Assembly: GCA_933228895.1 (NCBI GenBank)
Contig: OW121852.1
Coordinates: 133,791,544-133,855,543 of the forward strand
Length of the DNA: 64,000 nt
From: Platycnemis pennipes
Lineage: Eukaryota; Arthropoda; Insecta; Odonata; Platycnemididae
Reading direction: 5' to 3'
The notes under the pieces are model-generated. The model was not told where the DNA came from and made no database searches. It saw only the letters and a list, made by a program, of their open reading frames with translations. Shown here piece by piece: positions 53,339 through 62,860 of this stretch. Each line of letters starts with the position of its first letter. The stretch's first letter is position 1. A program made the translations under genes and the position numbers.

Positions 53339-56041
53339 TCATAGACGAGTTATGGTTTGAGGCAGTGTATGTGTGGTTTTGACAGCGGGATCGTAGTCCC
53401 AGATGTTTTCAAGAAGTGTGTTCCTAGTGTTTTTAAGTCTGTTTTTGAAGTTAAAACAGAGTTTCGTAATGAAATCATTTATTGGGATTATTTTATGAGC
53501 CTGATGAACCTCTGCTATGGGCACCAATCTGGTAAGTCTGAGAAGACTTCGGATGGAATTGTTTTGAAAAATTTCCATTTTTTTCCGGATAGTGATATTT
53601 TTTGCGAAAATCTCGCATCCATAGGTTAAAACCGGACGCACGGCTGACACGTACAAACGTATTCTCGTCTGGTGAGAGAGCGGGGAACCTTCGTTGCACA
53701 ATTTTTGAACGGCTATTTTCGCTCTTAGCGCTTTGAGTTTTGCGTATTTTAAATGTTGCTGGTATGTAAGCTGGCTGTCCAAAATTAATCCTAGAAATTT
53801 GTGTGAATTTGCCCTTGGTATTTTTTGTTTGTTGAGTGTTGGGGTGATGTGTGGAGCATGTTTGCGTTTTTTCCCATAGTTGACATGTGTACTTTTTGTA
53901 GGGTTGATGTTAATTTTCCATGTTTGTGTCCATTTGTGTAAGAGTTTCAAGTGTTTGTTTAATTTGTTTATGTTCGCGTCGCCGGTGAAGGATGTGGCTG
54001 AGATCGCGGTATCATCAGCATACATGTATATGTTTGTGTTTTGTGTTGTTGGAAGATCATTTATGAATATGTTGAATAATAAGGGACTGACCAGAGAGCC
54101 CTGTGGAACCCCAGACTCAGCCGGACGAAGCGATGAGAGGGACTTTCCTTCCGCAACGCAGAAAGTTCTGTCCCGTAGGTAACTCCTGATGAGACAGATG
54201 ACGGCCTCTGGAAAACCGTACGTACCAAGTTTGAAAAGGAGGCCCTGGTGCCAAACTCTATCAAACGCCCGCGCGACGTCTAGGTAAATTGTGTCTGTCA
54301 CTTTTTTCCTGTTGAAGCCATGCGAGATGGTTTCAACGAGACGTAGAATTTGATGTAGTGCTGAAGTGTTTCGCCGAAACCCAAGCTGTTCTGGTTTGAG
54401 AATATTATTGGAATAAGTGTGGGATTCGAGAATTTTAAGGATAAGGCGTTCAAAAATTTTGGAAAGGTTTGATAGGAGGGATATGGGACGGCAATTTCCT
54501 GGAATTGTTGGATTTTTTCCTGGTTTAGGGATGAGACAGATTTTGGCTGATTTCCAGGAAGAAGGATAATGGGAAATACGGAACGAATGGTTGATTGTGT
54601 CTGAAAGAAGGGATAGGAATTTGGGAATGTTGGATGCATGTTTTAGCATTTTGTTAGAAATGCCATCAAGCCCTGCGGCTTTCCTGGCAGAAAAGGAATT
54701 TATTATGGCACGGATTTCTTCTGAATTGGTTAATGGATAAGGAATTTCCGGAATGGTAAGGTTTTCTAGGAATGATGTGATTTCAGGTTGCTTGGTCGAA
54801 GAGGAAGGATCTAATGACATGGTTGACTGAAGGAAATCAGCTTGGATTTCGGCTTTTTGTGTTTCGTTGTATATGTAAGTGTTGTTATGTTTTAACGGAG
54901 GATTAGTGATTTTATTGGTTTTCTTTAATCCTCGCGTCACCCTCCAGAGAGAATTGTCTGTAAAATTGAGTTTTTGTATGAATGTTTCCCAGTTTTTTTG
55001 TTCGTGTTTGTGTATTTCGTTTCTTGTGGAGTTTACTAATTTGTTCCATGCTGATTTGTCAGCGGGATCTCTTGTGAGCTGCCATTTGCGTCTGATTGCG
55101 TTCCTTCTGGAGATTAAAATTAGTATATGTGGTGGTAATCTAGGTTTTGGATGTGGTCGCGCAGGCAGCGTTTTCGTAGCGTGTGTTTTTGCGTTGTTTA
55201 GTGCTTTTGTGATCTTCTCCACCTGTGTGTCAATGTCTTTTTGTGTAGGGAACGTAAGTGGTTCTATGTTAGTCAAGTAATGGCCCAGGGTCTCCGGGAA
55301 TTTGTCCCAATCAGTTACCGATATTTCAGGCGGCTGAAGGGAACGAGATGTGAGAGGAATTTTGAATAGCAAGGGTAGATGGTCAGAAGAAAAGTCGTGA
55401 ATAATGGAAGGTTGGATTGTTAATGGTAAGTTCTTGATAATTGCAAAATCAATGACGTCGCCAGAATGTATTGCGTCCTTTCGCATAACTATGTGTGAGT
55501 ACTCTATTGGAGCAGAATAGGTAAATGGGCCTTTGTTTGTGGCGGAATAAAGGGTGCGGCCTTTTTTGCATGAAATGTTGCTGTTCCAGGCTGGGTGTTT
55601 GGCATTCCAGTCACCCACAAAAATCCCTCGGTTCACGACTGAGAAAAGGCAATCCACGTCCCCCCTGGCCAGTTTCTTAGCGCAAGGCTGATAGATGGAG
55701 AAGATATTCAATGGTCCGTGTTGTGTGTGGATAGCAATACCAAGGGCTTCTATTGGACAGTTGGCCGGAGTATTAATTGTGTTGTGTGGGATGTTGTTTT
55801 TGACTAGGATAGCGACACCGCCTCCTCTTGCTTCCCTGTCAAATCTGTGTATTTTGTAGTGTGTGCTGTGGAATGAAAGGTGTTGTCTAAGGTGTGTCTC
55901 CTGGAGTAAGATAATGTCAATGTTATTTTGTATGGAATAGTTTAAAAGCTCGTGTTTTTTGTTTGTTATTCCATTACAATTCCAGGAGAGAAGTGTAAGT
56001 GTTGTCGGGAGTGTTGATGTTGTGTTCTGGTGTACTGCCAT
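53339..56041 (-). CDS. ORF2: Retrotransposon ORF2: endonuclease-reverse transcriptase (900 aa)
   Basis: This is the catalytic protein of the element. It nicks chromosomal DNA and copies the element RNA from the free 3' end (target-primed reverse transcription) in the nucleus. The N-terminal third is an APE-type endonuclease: WNCNG at residues 20-24, QETH 47-50 (E48), IYQP 116-119, GDWNA 143-147 with H149, D195 and D198, and SSDH 218-221 (D220, H221). The RT domain covers about 440-760: AAGLDG 455-460; PISLL 519-523; motif A YLDVARAFD 586-594 with D588; motif B SGVPQGSLVSP 643-653; motif C YADD 674-677 with D676 and D677; and FLGLILD 749-755. The C-terminal 140 residues have no RNase H signature, as in Jockey, whose ORF2 has a similar length. 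The stop is TGA. The ATG lies in TAATG, sharing its A with the ORF1 stop, which fixes the start. No frameshift or stop is present and no key residue is missing. Confidence 0.95.
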   Translation of the reverse strand: MAVHQNTTSTLPTTLTLLSWNCNGITNKKHELLNYSIQNNIDIILLQETHLRQHLSFHSTHYKIHRFDREARGGGVAILVKNNIPHNTINTPANCPIEALGIAIHTQHGPLNIFSIYQPCAKKLARGDVDCLFSVVNRGIFVGDWNAKHPAWNSNISCKKGRTLYSATNKGPFTYSAPIEYSHIVMRKDAIHSGDVIDFAIIKNLPLTIQPSIIHDFSSDHLPLLFKIPLTSRSLQPPEISVTDWDKFPETLGHYLTNIEPLTFPTQKDIDTQVEKITKALNNAKTHATKTLPARPHPKPRLPPHILILISRRNAIRRKWQLTRDPADKSAWNKLVNSTRNEIHKHEQKNWETFIQKLNFTDNSLWRVTRGLKKTNKITNPPLKHNNTYIYNETQKAEIQADFLQSTMSLDPSSSTKQPEITSFLENLTIPEIPYPLTNSEEIRAIINSFSARKAAGLDGISNKMLKHASNIPKFLSLLSDTINHSFRISHYPSSWKSAKICLIPKPGKNPTIPGNCRPISLLSNLSKIFERLILKILESHTYSNNILKPEQLGFRRNTSALHQILRLVETISHGFNRKKVTDTIYLDVARAFDRVWHQGLLFKLGTYGFPEAVICLIRSYLRDRTFCVAEGKSLSSLRPAESGVPQGSLVSPLLFNIFINDLPTTQNTNIYMYADDTAISATSFTGDANINKLNKHLKLLHKWTQTWKININPTKSTHVNYGKKRKHAPHITPTLNKQKIPRANSHKFLGLILDSQLTYQQHLKYAKLKALRAKIAVQKLCNEGSPLSHQTRIRLYVSAVRPVLTYGCEIFAKNITIRKKMEIFQNNSIRSLLRLTRLVPIAEVHQAHKIIPINDFITKLCFNFKNRLKNTRNTLLENIWDYDPAVKTTHTLPQTITRL

Positions 56042-56043
56042 TA
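56039..56043 (-). promoter_or_regulatory. TAATG stop-start junction between ORF1 and ORF2
   Basis: On the coding strand CCT CCT TAATG GCA joins the ORF1 stop TAA (56043-56041) to the ORF2 ATG (56041-56039) with one shared A, so ORF2 is in the -1 frame. An overlapping UAAUG is known to support termination-reinitiation in the silkworm LINE SART1. The same mechanism is likely here, which would keep ORF2 at a low level relative to ORF1. Confidence 0.8.
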
Positions 56044-57618
56044 AGGAGGTGGATTGTTTAGCATATGGTTTAGCACAAATGCCTTTCGTTCTTCTAATGT
56101 TGATATATTTTTGATTTTGTTAGAAATGGGTTGCAGCCATTGCAGGAATTTAATGAATTCCTGGTCAAATATTGGAGCCGAGTCAATTGATGATGAATTT
56201 AGTGCTGGATTTGAAGAGGAAATTGTAGGAGTATTTGCTGTAGACGCTTCTGAGGGAAGCTTTTGTTCTGCATTTAGCGGGGGATACTGAGATAAGTCGT
56301 CTACTTGTATTCTGGATGCAAATGTATGAGTTAATTCCTCCGGTTGGGAGGGTTGCACAAGGGGCCTTTCTGTTGTCATAGGTTGTCGAGTTGGTTTTTG
56401 TAAAGCAAGCATTGCTTTTTTTTCCTGTTTGTGGCGCTCACATCCTCGATAATTAGCAGGGTGGTTCTTTTTGCAATAAATGCAAATCGGGGGAGTTTCT
56501 TTTGGGAGAGGACAATCTGAGCTGAGATGTTGCTGGGCGCATCTTCTACAATAAGGGGTGTGCCAGCAATGGTTTTTGGTGTGATTGAATCCTTGGCAGC
56601 GGTAGCATTGGACCGGTTGGTTTGGAGGCTTGAAAGTAGCGGTTTTTACTGCCAGTCCTGTTATTGAGTTTATGTTTAGAAAGGCTTGGATGTCAACGGT
56701 GCTTCCACAGCTGACTTTGACAGATCTGGTTGGATAATTGGGAACCTTGGTGGTTCCTTGTGCTCTTTCTGCGTCAGAGGGACGCGTGGAAGTGATACGT
56801 CGAACATCTTCGACGGGAAAACCTTTTTTTAGAAGGTCATCTTTAATTGTTTCGTCATCAATTGAAGTAAAGAGACCTTTGATAACAAAATCTCTACGTT
56901 TTAATTCAAGAAGTTGGTATGAATGGAATGGGATGTTTAGTTCCTTCAATATATCTCGAGCAATAAAAAAGTCTTTCGATGTGTGACATTTAATGACTGC
57001 CTGATTTGGGCCAGTCGAGTGGGCAACCGGCGGGGAAACACAAGCACGCGTCAGCCTTGCGTACACTTCATTCCATTTGCTGGTATCTGCTATTTTAATC
57101 GGTGGAATTTTAGATTTCTTAGGCGCGGTAGTGTCCATTTCAATTGGTTCAGTGTTTTGCTCTGAAGGAGCTCCATTATTATTAGGGACTTGTTTAGAAT
57201 TATGGTCTTGTTCTACATTAAGAACACCAAAGCGGTTCGATTGGGGAAACGCATTATTTGGTTTGGCCTGTTTTTGAGATTTAGGTTGGAATTCTTGGCC
57301 TTTTCTTTTTTTGTAGTGTACCTCTTTGTATTGGGAATTTTCTGATTGAGAGATATTGGAAATTTCAGTTATGGTGGAGCTTGAAGTTCCGGCGGGGTGA
57401 TTTGAAAGAGCCGAGGTTGTCTCTGTTGGTGCTTTTGCCGTGATTTCAGTAGTGGTTTGGTCGGTTGTTTGGGCAGCATTCTGCTGCGCAGGAGCCGTAT
57501 CTGGATCCTTGGGCAGGAGTTGGGCAAGCAGCTTGCGGGTGAAGTCCTCTTTTTCTTCCTTCGTCAGTACGTCAAGAAGGCCGCTGACTACCGTGAGTGC
57601 CTTAGATACGTCCGGCAT
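56041..57618 (-). CDS. ORF1: Retrotransposon ORF1: zinc-knuckle nucleic-acid-binding protein (525 aa)
   Basis: This protein coats the element RNA and acts with ORF2 in the ribonucleoprotein; it has no enzyme motif. Numbered from the chosen Met, residues 1-40 look helical. About 45-180 are rich in Thr, Gln, Asn and Ser with a Lys/Arg patch (YKKRKGQ). About 180-330 hold a folded region like the PRE_C2HC/RRM-type part of X-element and Jockey ORF1 (RDFVIKGL at 242-249). Three zinc knuckles follow: C338-C341-H346-C351, C357-C360-H364-C369 and C379-C382-H386-C393. The tail is Ser/Pro-rich with a helical end. The frame is open upstream to an ATG at 57810, which would add 64 residues. I chose the ATG at 57618 because it has A at -3 and the extra residues look like translated leader, whereas the upstream ATG has a weak context. 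The stop TAA overlaps the ORF2 ATG. Confidence 0.9.
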   Translation of the reverse strand: MPDVSKALTVVSGLLDVLTKEEKEDFTRKLLAQLLPKDPDTAPAQQNAAQTTDQTTTEITAKAPTETTSALSNHPAGTSSSTITEISNISQSENSQYKEVHYKKRKGQEFQPKSQKQAKPNNAFPQSNRFGVLNVEQDHNSKQVPNNNGAPSEQNTEPIEMDTTAPKKSKIPPIKIADTSKWNEVYARLTRACVSPPVAHSTGPNQAVIKCHTSKDFFIARDILKELNIPFHSYQLLELKRRDFVIKGLFTSIDDETIKDDLLKKGFPVEDVRRITSTRPSDAERAQGTTKVPNYPTRSVKVSCGSTVDIQAFLNINSITGLAVKTATFKPPNQPVQCYRCQGFNHTKNHCWHTPYCRRCAQQHLSSDCPLPKETPPICIYCKKNHPANYRGCERHKQEKKAMLALQKPTRQPMTTERPLVQPSQPEELTHTFASRIQVDDLSQYPPLNAEQKLPSEASTANTPTISSSNPALNSSSIDSAPIFDQEFIKFLQWLQPISNKIKNISTLEERKAFVLNHMLNNPPP

Positions 57619-57997
57619 CTTGAGGCTTGTTTTAAGCTTATATAAGCGGCCCTTCCCTTTGAGAGGAGGAGCCGTTGAAATTGCGAGCCGCCGTGGCGGC
57701 GCCTTTTGTCGCCCGATGTTATTGGATTGGGAGGTGTTTTGGGACAAGGAAGTAGGTATCCCTATTAAGTGGACCGCCCCTCGTCCCCTAGACGTGCATT
57801 GGAGGTGCAAGCCCTCTGCCTAGGGTCGGAGGAGAAGACGAACGGACAGGAAAACAGTGAGTGCAAAGAGCACTGTTTTGCGATAAGAAGATGGGACAAG
57901 TTGGCCACCCTCGCTCAACACCTCTTATTCACTGTTAGGTAAAGGAAACGGAAAGGTAGTAAGGCCGCTGCCAGCTTTGTTGAGTGGTTTCTTGGTC
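57619..57997 (-). promoter_or_regulatory. 5' untranslated leader, expected to hold the internal promoter
   Basis: The 379 nt between the 5' end of the element and the chosen ORF1 start are far more GC-rich than the satellite. Full-length LINEs carry their own Pol II promoter in this region, often TATA-less with downstream elements; I cannot point to a proven motif. The leader has an upstream in-frame ATG at 57810 and a perfect 9-bp inverted repeat at 57851-57879. Confidence 0.6.
57851..57879 (-). promoter_or_regulatory. 5' leader inverted repeat AAAACAGTG / CACTGTTTT
   Basis: A perfect 9-bp inverted repeat (57851-57859 and 57871-57879) with an 11-nt spacer lies about 120 nt from the 5' end of the element. 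As RNA it would form a stable hairpin upstream of ORF1. The role is unknown. Confidence 0.55.
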
Positions 57998-58010
57998 TCA
58001 TCTGAATTCA
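57998..58010. repeat. Target-site duplication, right copy (TCATCTGAATTCA)
   Basis: Exact repeat of 52563-52575. The bases before it differ (GGTC here, TTTT on the left), which fixes the 5' boundary of the element at 57997. A 13-bp duplication is within the usual range for APE-type LINEs. Confidence 0.92.
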
Positions 58011-58053
58011 TTTCTCCTTTTTATCTAAAATTAACAATTTCGCCCGTCTGCAG
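58011..58053. repeat. Interrupted satellite monomer with a 6-bp deletion beside the insertion
   Basis: The monomer split by the retrotransposon resumes here. Where other monomers read TTTCTCCCGCTGTTTTTTATC, written here as TTTCTCC + CGCTGT + TTTTTATC, the middle six bases are missing (between 58017 and 58018). I saw no other monomer with this deletion. It starts 7 bp from the target-site duplication. Confidence 0.8.
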
Positions 58054-58094
58054 CTCTGTTCACTAAAATTTATGAAAAACATCCTAGTAAAATA

Positions 58095-58137
58095 AAAAAA
58101 TCCACTTCTCAGGCTTCCACTCAAACTTGGATTTTTT
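58095..58137. repeat. Dyad symmetry inside the satellite monomer (representative copy)
   Basis: In this monomer AAAAAATCCA (58095-58104) is the exact reverse complement of TGGATTTTTT (58128-58137), with a 23-nt spacer. The same 10-bp inverted repeat is present in nearly every monomer of both arrays. Short dyads that could form cruciform or hairpin structures are a known property of several centromeric satellites; a function here is inference. Confidence 0.8.
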
Positions 58138-60045
58138 CATCTGAATTCATTTCTCCCGCTGTTTTTTATCTAAAATTAACAATTTCGCCCGTCTGCAGCT
58201 CTGTTCACTAAAATTTATGAAAAACATCCTAGTAAAATAAAAAAATCCACTTCTCAGGCTTCCACTCAAACTTGGATTTTTTCATCTGAATTCATTTCTC
58301 CCGCTGTTTTTTATCTAAAATTAACAATTTCGCCCGTCTGCAGCTCTGTTCACTAAAATTTATGAAAAACATCCTAGTGAAATAAAAAAATCCACTTCTC
58401 AGGCTTCCACTCAAACTTGGATTTTTTCATCTGAATTCATTTCTCCCGCTGTTTTTTATCTAAAATTAACAATTTCGCCCGTCTGCAGCTCTGTTCACTA
58501 AAATTTATGAGAAACATCCTATAAAAATAAAAAAATCCACTTCTCAGGCTTCCACTCAAACTTGGATTTTTTCATCTGAATTCATTTCTCCCGCTGTTTT
58601 TTATCTAAAATTAACAATTTCGCCCGTCTGCAGATCTGTTCACTAAAATTTATGAGAAACATCCTAGTAAAATAAAAAAATCCACTTCTCAGGCTTCCAC
58701 TCAAACTTGGATTTTTTCATCTGAATTCATTTCTCCCGCTGTTTTTTATCTAAAATTAACAATTTCGCCCGTCTGCAGCTCTGTTCACTAAAATTTATGA
58801 AAAACATCCTAGTAAAATAAAAAAATCCACTTCTCAGGCTTCCACTCAAACTTGGATTTTTTCATCTGAATTCATTTCTCCCGCTGTTTTTTATCTAAAA
58901 TTAACAATTTCGCCCGTCTGCAGCTCTGTTCACTAAAATTTATGAAAAACATCCTAGTAAAATAAAAAAATCCACTTCTCAGGCTTCCACTCAAACATGG
59001 ATTTTTTCATCTGAATTCATTTCTCCCGCTGTTTTTTATCTAAAATTAACAATTTCGCCCGTCTGCAGCTCTGTTCACTAAAATTTATGAAAAACATCCT
59101 AGTAAAATAAAAAAATCCACTTCTCAGGCTTCCACTCAAACTTGGATTTTTTCATCTGAATTCATTTCTCCCGCTGTTTTTTATCTAAAATTAACAATTT
59201 CGCCCGTCTGCAGCTCTGTTCACTAAAATTTATGAAAAACATCCTAGTGAAATAAAAAAATCCACTTCTCAGGCTTCCACTCAAACTTGGATTTTTTCAT
59301 CTGAATTCATTTCTCCCGCTGTTTTTTATCTAAAATTAACAATTTCGCCCGTCTGCAGCTCTGTTCACTAAAATTTATGAGAAACATCCTATAAAAATAA
59401 AAAAATCCACTTCTCAGGCTTCCACTCAAACTTGGATTTTTTCATCTGAATTCATTTCTCCCGCTGTTTTTTATCTAAAATTAACAATTTCGCCCGTCTG
59501 CAGCTCTGTTCACTAAAATTTATGAAAAACATCCTAGTAAACTAAAAAAATCCACTTATCAGGCTTCCACTCAAACTTGGATTTTTTCATCTGAATTCAT
59601 TTCTCCCGCTGTTTTTTATCTAAAATTAACAATTTCGCCCGTCTGCAGCTCTGTTCACTAAAATTTATGCAAAACATCCTAGTAAAATAAAAAAATCCAC
59701 TTCTCAGGCTTCCACTCAAACTTGGATTTTTTCATCTGAATTCATTTCTCCCGCTGTTTTTTATCTAAAATTAACAATTTCGCCCGTCTGCAGCTCTGTT
59801 CACTAAAATTTATGAAAAACATCCTAGTAAAATAAAAAAATCCACTTCTCAGGCTTCCACTCAAACTTGGATTTTTTCATCTGAATTCATTTCTCCCGCT
59901 GTTTTTTATCTAAAATTAACAATTTCGCCCGTCTGCAGCTCTGTTCACTAAAATTTATGAAAAACATCCTAGTAAAATAAAAAAATCCACTTCTCAGGCT
60001 TCCACTCAAACTTGGATTTTTTCATCTGAATTCATTTCTCCCGCT

Positions 60046-62860
60046 ATTTTTTATCTAAAATTAACAATTTCACCCATCTGCAGCTCTGTTCACCAAAATT
60101 TATGAAAAACATCCTATAAAAATAAAAAAATCCACTTCTCAGGCTTCCACTCAAACTTGGATTTTTTCATCTGAAGTCATTTCTCCCGCTATTTTTTATC
60201 TAAAATTAACAATTTCGCCCGTCTGCAGCTCTGTTCACCAAAATTTATGAAAAACATCCTAGTAAAATAAAAAAATCCACTTCTCAGGCTTCCACTCAAA
60301 CTTGGATTTTTTCATCTGAATTCATTTCTCCCGCTGTTTTTTATCTAAATTTAATTATTTCGCCCGTCTGCAGCTCAGTTCACCAAAATTTATGCAAAAC
60401 ATCCTAGCAAAATAAAAAAATCCACTTCTCAGGCTTCCACTCAAACTTGGATTTTTTCATCTGAATTCATTTCTCCCGCTGTTTTTTATCTAAAATTAAT
60501 TATTTCGCCCGCCTGCAGCTCAGTTCACCAAAATTTATGCAAAACATCCTAGCAAAATAAAAAAATCCACTTCTCAGGCTTCCACTCAAACTTGGATTTT
60601 TTCATCTGAATTTATTTCTCCCGCTGTTTTTTTAACTAAAATTAACCATTTCCCTCGTCTGCAGCTCAGTTCACGAAAATGTATGCAGAACATCCTAGTG
60701 GAATAAAAAAATCCACTTCTCAGGCTTCCACTCAAACTTGGATTTTTTTTATCTGAATTCATTTCTCCCGCTGTTTTTTATCTAAAATTAACCATTTCGA
60801 CCGTCTGCTGCTCAGTTCACCAAAGTTCATGCAAAACATCCTAGTGAAATAAAAAAATCCACTTCTCAGGCTACCACTCAAACTTGGATTTTTTCATCTG
60901 AATTCATTTCTCCCGCTGTTTTTCATCTAAAATTAACCATTTCCCCCGTCTGCAGCTCAGTTCACGAAAATGTATGGAAAACATCCTATAAAAATAAAAA
61001 AATCCACTTCTCAGGCTTCCACTCAAACTTGGATTTTTTCATCTGAATTCATTTCTCCCGCAGTTTTTTATCTAAAATTAACAATTTCGCCCGTCTGCAG
61101 CTCAGTTCACCAAAATTTATGCAAATCATCCTAGTGAAATAAAAAAATCCACTTCTCAGGCTTCCACTCAAACTTGGATTTTTTCATCTGAATTCATTTC
61201 TCCCGCTGTTTTTTATCTGAAATTAACAATTTCGCCCGTCTGCAGCTCTGTTCACCAAAATTTATGAAAAACATCCTATAAAAATAAAAAAAATCCACTT
61301 CTCAGGCTTCCACTCAAACTTGGATTTTTTCATCTGAATTCATTTCTCCCGCTGTTTTTTATCTAAAATTAACAATTTCGCCCGACTGCAGCTCTGTTCA
61401 CCAAAATTTATGAAAAACATCCAATAAAAATAAAAAAATCCACTTCTCAGGCTTCAAATCAAAATTGGATTTTTTCATCTGAATTAATTTCTCCCGCTGT
61501 TTTTTATCTAAAATTAACCATTTCGCCCGTCTGCAGCTCTGTTCACCAAAATTTATGAAAAACATCCTATAAAAATAAAAAAATCCACTTCTCAGGCTTC
61601 CACTCAAACTTGGATTTTTTCATCTGAATTCATTTCTCCCGCTGTTTTTTATCTAAAATTAACAATTTCGCCCGTCTGCAGCTCTGTTCACCAAAATTTA
61701 TGAAAAACATCCTATAAAAATAAAAAAATCCACTTCTCAGGCTTCCACTCAAACTTGGATTTTTTCATCTGAATTCATTTCTCCCGCTGTTTTTTATCTA
61801 AAATTAACAATTTCGCCCGTCTGCAGCTCTGTTCACCAAAATTTATGAAAAACATCCTATAAAAAAAAAAAAATCCACTTCTCAGGCTTCCACTCAAACT
61901 TGGATTTTTTCATCTTAATTCATTTCTCCCGCTATTTTTTATCTAAAATTAACAATTTCGCCCGTCTGCAGCTCAGTTCACCAAAATTTATGCAAATCAT
62001 CCTAGTGAAATAAAAAAATCCACTTCTCAGGCTTCCACTCAAACTTGGATTTTTTCATCTGAATTCATTTCTCCCGCTGTTTTTTATCTAAAATTAACAA
62101 TTTCGCCCGTCTGCAGCTCTGTTCACCAAAATTTATGAAAAACATCCTATAAAAATAAAAAAATCCACTTCTCAGGCTTCCACTCAAACTTGGATTTTTT
62201 CATCTGAATTCATTTCTCCCGCTGTTTTTTATCTAAAATTAACAATTTCGCCCGTCTGCAGCTCTGTTCACTAAAATTTATGCAAAACATCCTAGTAAAA
62301 TAAAAAAATCCACTTCTCAGGCTTCCACTCAAACTTGGATTTTTTCATCTGAATTCATTTCTCCCGCTGTTTTTTATCTAAAATTAACAATTTCGCCCGT
62401 CTGCAGCTCTGTTCACTAAAATTTATGAAAAACATCCTAGTAAAATAAAAAAATCCACTTCTCAGGCTTCCACTCAAACTTGGATTTTTTCATCTGAATT
62501 CATTTCTCCCGCTGTTTTTTATCTAAAATTAACAATTTCGCCCGTCTGCAGCTCTGTTCACTAAAATTTATGAAAAACATCCTAGTAAAATAAAAAAATC
62601 CACTTCTCAGGCTTCCACTCAAACTTGGATTTTTTCATCTGAATTCATTTCTCCCGCTATTTTTTATCTAAAATTAACAATTTCGCCCATCTGCAGCTCT
62701 GTTCACCAAAATTTATGAAAAACATCCTATAAAAATAAAAAAATCCACTTCTCAGGCTTCCACTCAAACTTGGATTTTTTCATCTGAAGTCATTTCTCCC
62801 GCTATTTTTTATCTAAAATTAACAATTTCGCCCGTCTGCAGCTCTGTTCACCAAAATTTA
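60046..62860. repeat. 18-monomer duplication in the right array
   Basis: A two-monomer signature recurs: CCCGCTATTTTTT followed by CCCATCTGCAG, a CACCAAAATTTATGAAAAAC/CCTATAAAAAT monomer, then GAAGTC and CCCGCTATTTTTT. It appears at 60046 and at 62659, 2613 bp apart. That is 18 x 145 plus 3, and the 3 bp match the single-base insertions near 60634, 60745 and 61285. Inside the block GCAAATCATCC at 61121 and 61992 shows a further 6-monomer repeat. Confidence 0.7.

Larger units (their letters stand above)
52576..57997 (-). mobile_element. Full-length Jockey-clade non-LTR retrotransposon (LINE)
   Basis: A 5.4-kb insertion interrupts one satellite monomer and is read on the minus strand. In order it holds a 379-nt leader, ORF1 with three CCHC knuckles, ORF2 with an endonuclease and a reverse transcriptase, and a 3' UTR with A-rich tracts. 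There are no LTRs, and no RNase H domain is seen after the RT. The combination of ORF1 knuckles preceded by a PRE_C2HC-like region with a 900-residue ORF2 ending shortly after the RT thumb is typical of Jockey/X-element relatives in insects. Both frames are open and the key catalytic residues are present. The 13-bp duplication is perfect, so the copy is recent and may be competent. The right boundary follows GAGACCAAGAAACC (coding strand); the left boundary is a T run on the coding strand, unusual for this group. Family assignment is from recognition, not from a search. Confidence 0.93.

Noticed and set aside
57636..57645. TTATATAAGC on the coding strand as a TATA box
   Set aside because: It lies only about 20 nt before the ORF1 ATG, so a transcript started from it would lack nearly all of the leader and could not regenerate a full element.
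57619..57810. 64-residue N-terminal extension of ORF1 from the ATG at 57810
   Set aside because: The context of that ATG is weak and the extension has no domain; the ATG at 57618 has a better context. It remains possible and only 5' RNA or protein data would settle it.
53357..57823. Several plus-strand and secondary minus-strand open frames of 60-133 codons across the retrotransposon
   Set aside because: All are shadows of ORF1 and ORF2 in other frames, with no recognisable motif and with compositions explained by the real coding strand.
52575..57997. Reading the insertion as a plus-strand element because of the A run at its left end
   Set aside because: A plus-strand LINE would need its tail at the right end, where the sequence is GGTTTCTTGGTC with no A run; both large ORFs and their order fit only the minus strand.
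61398..61607. 69-codon open frame on the minus strand inside the satellite
   Set aside because: Same repeat-unit frame as at 11624, opened by local substitutions in divergent monomers; it repeats its own start peptide and has no gene-like context.
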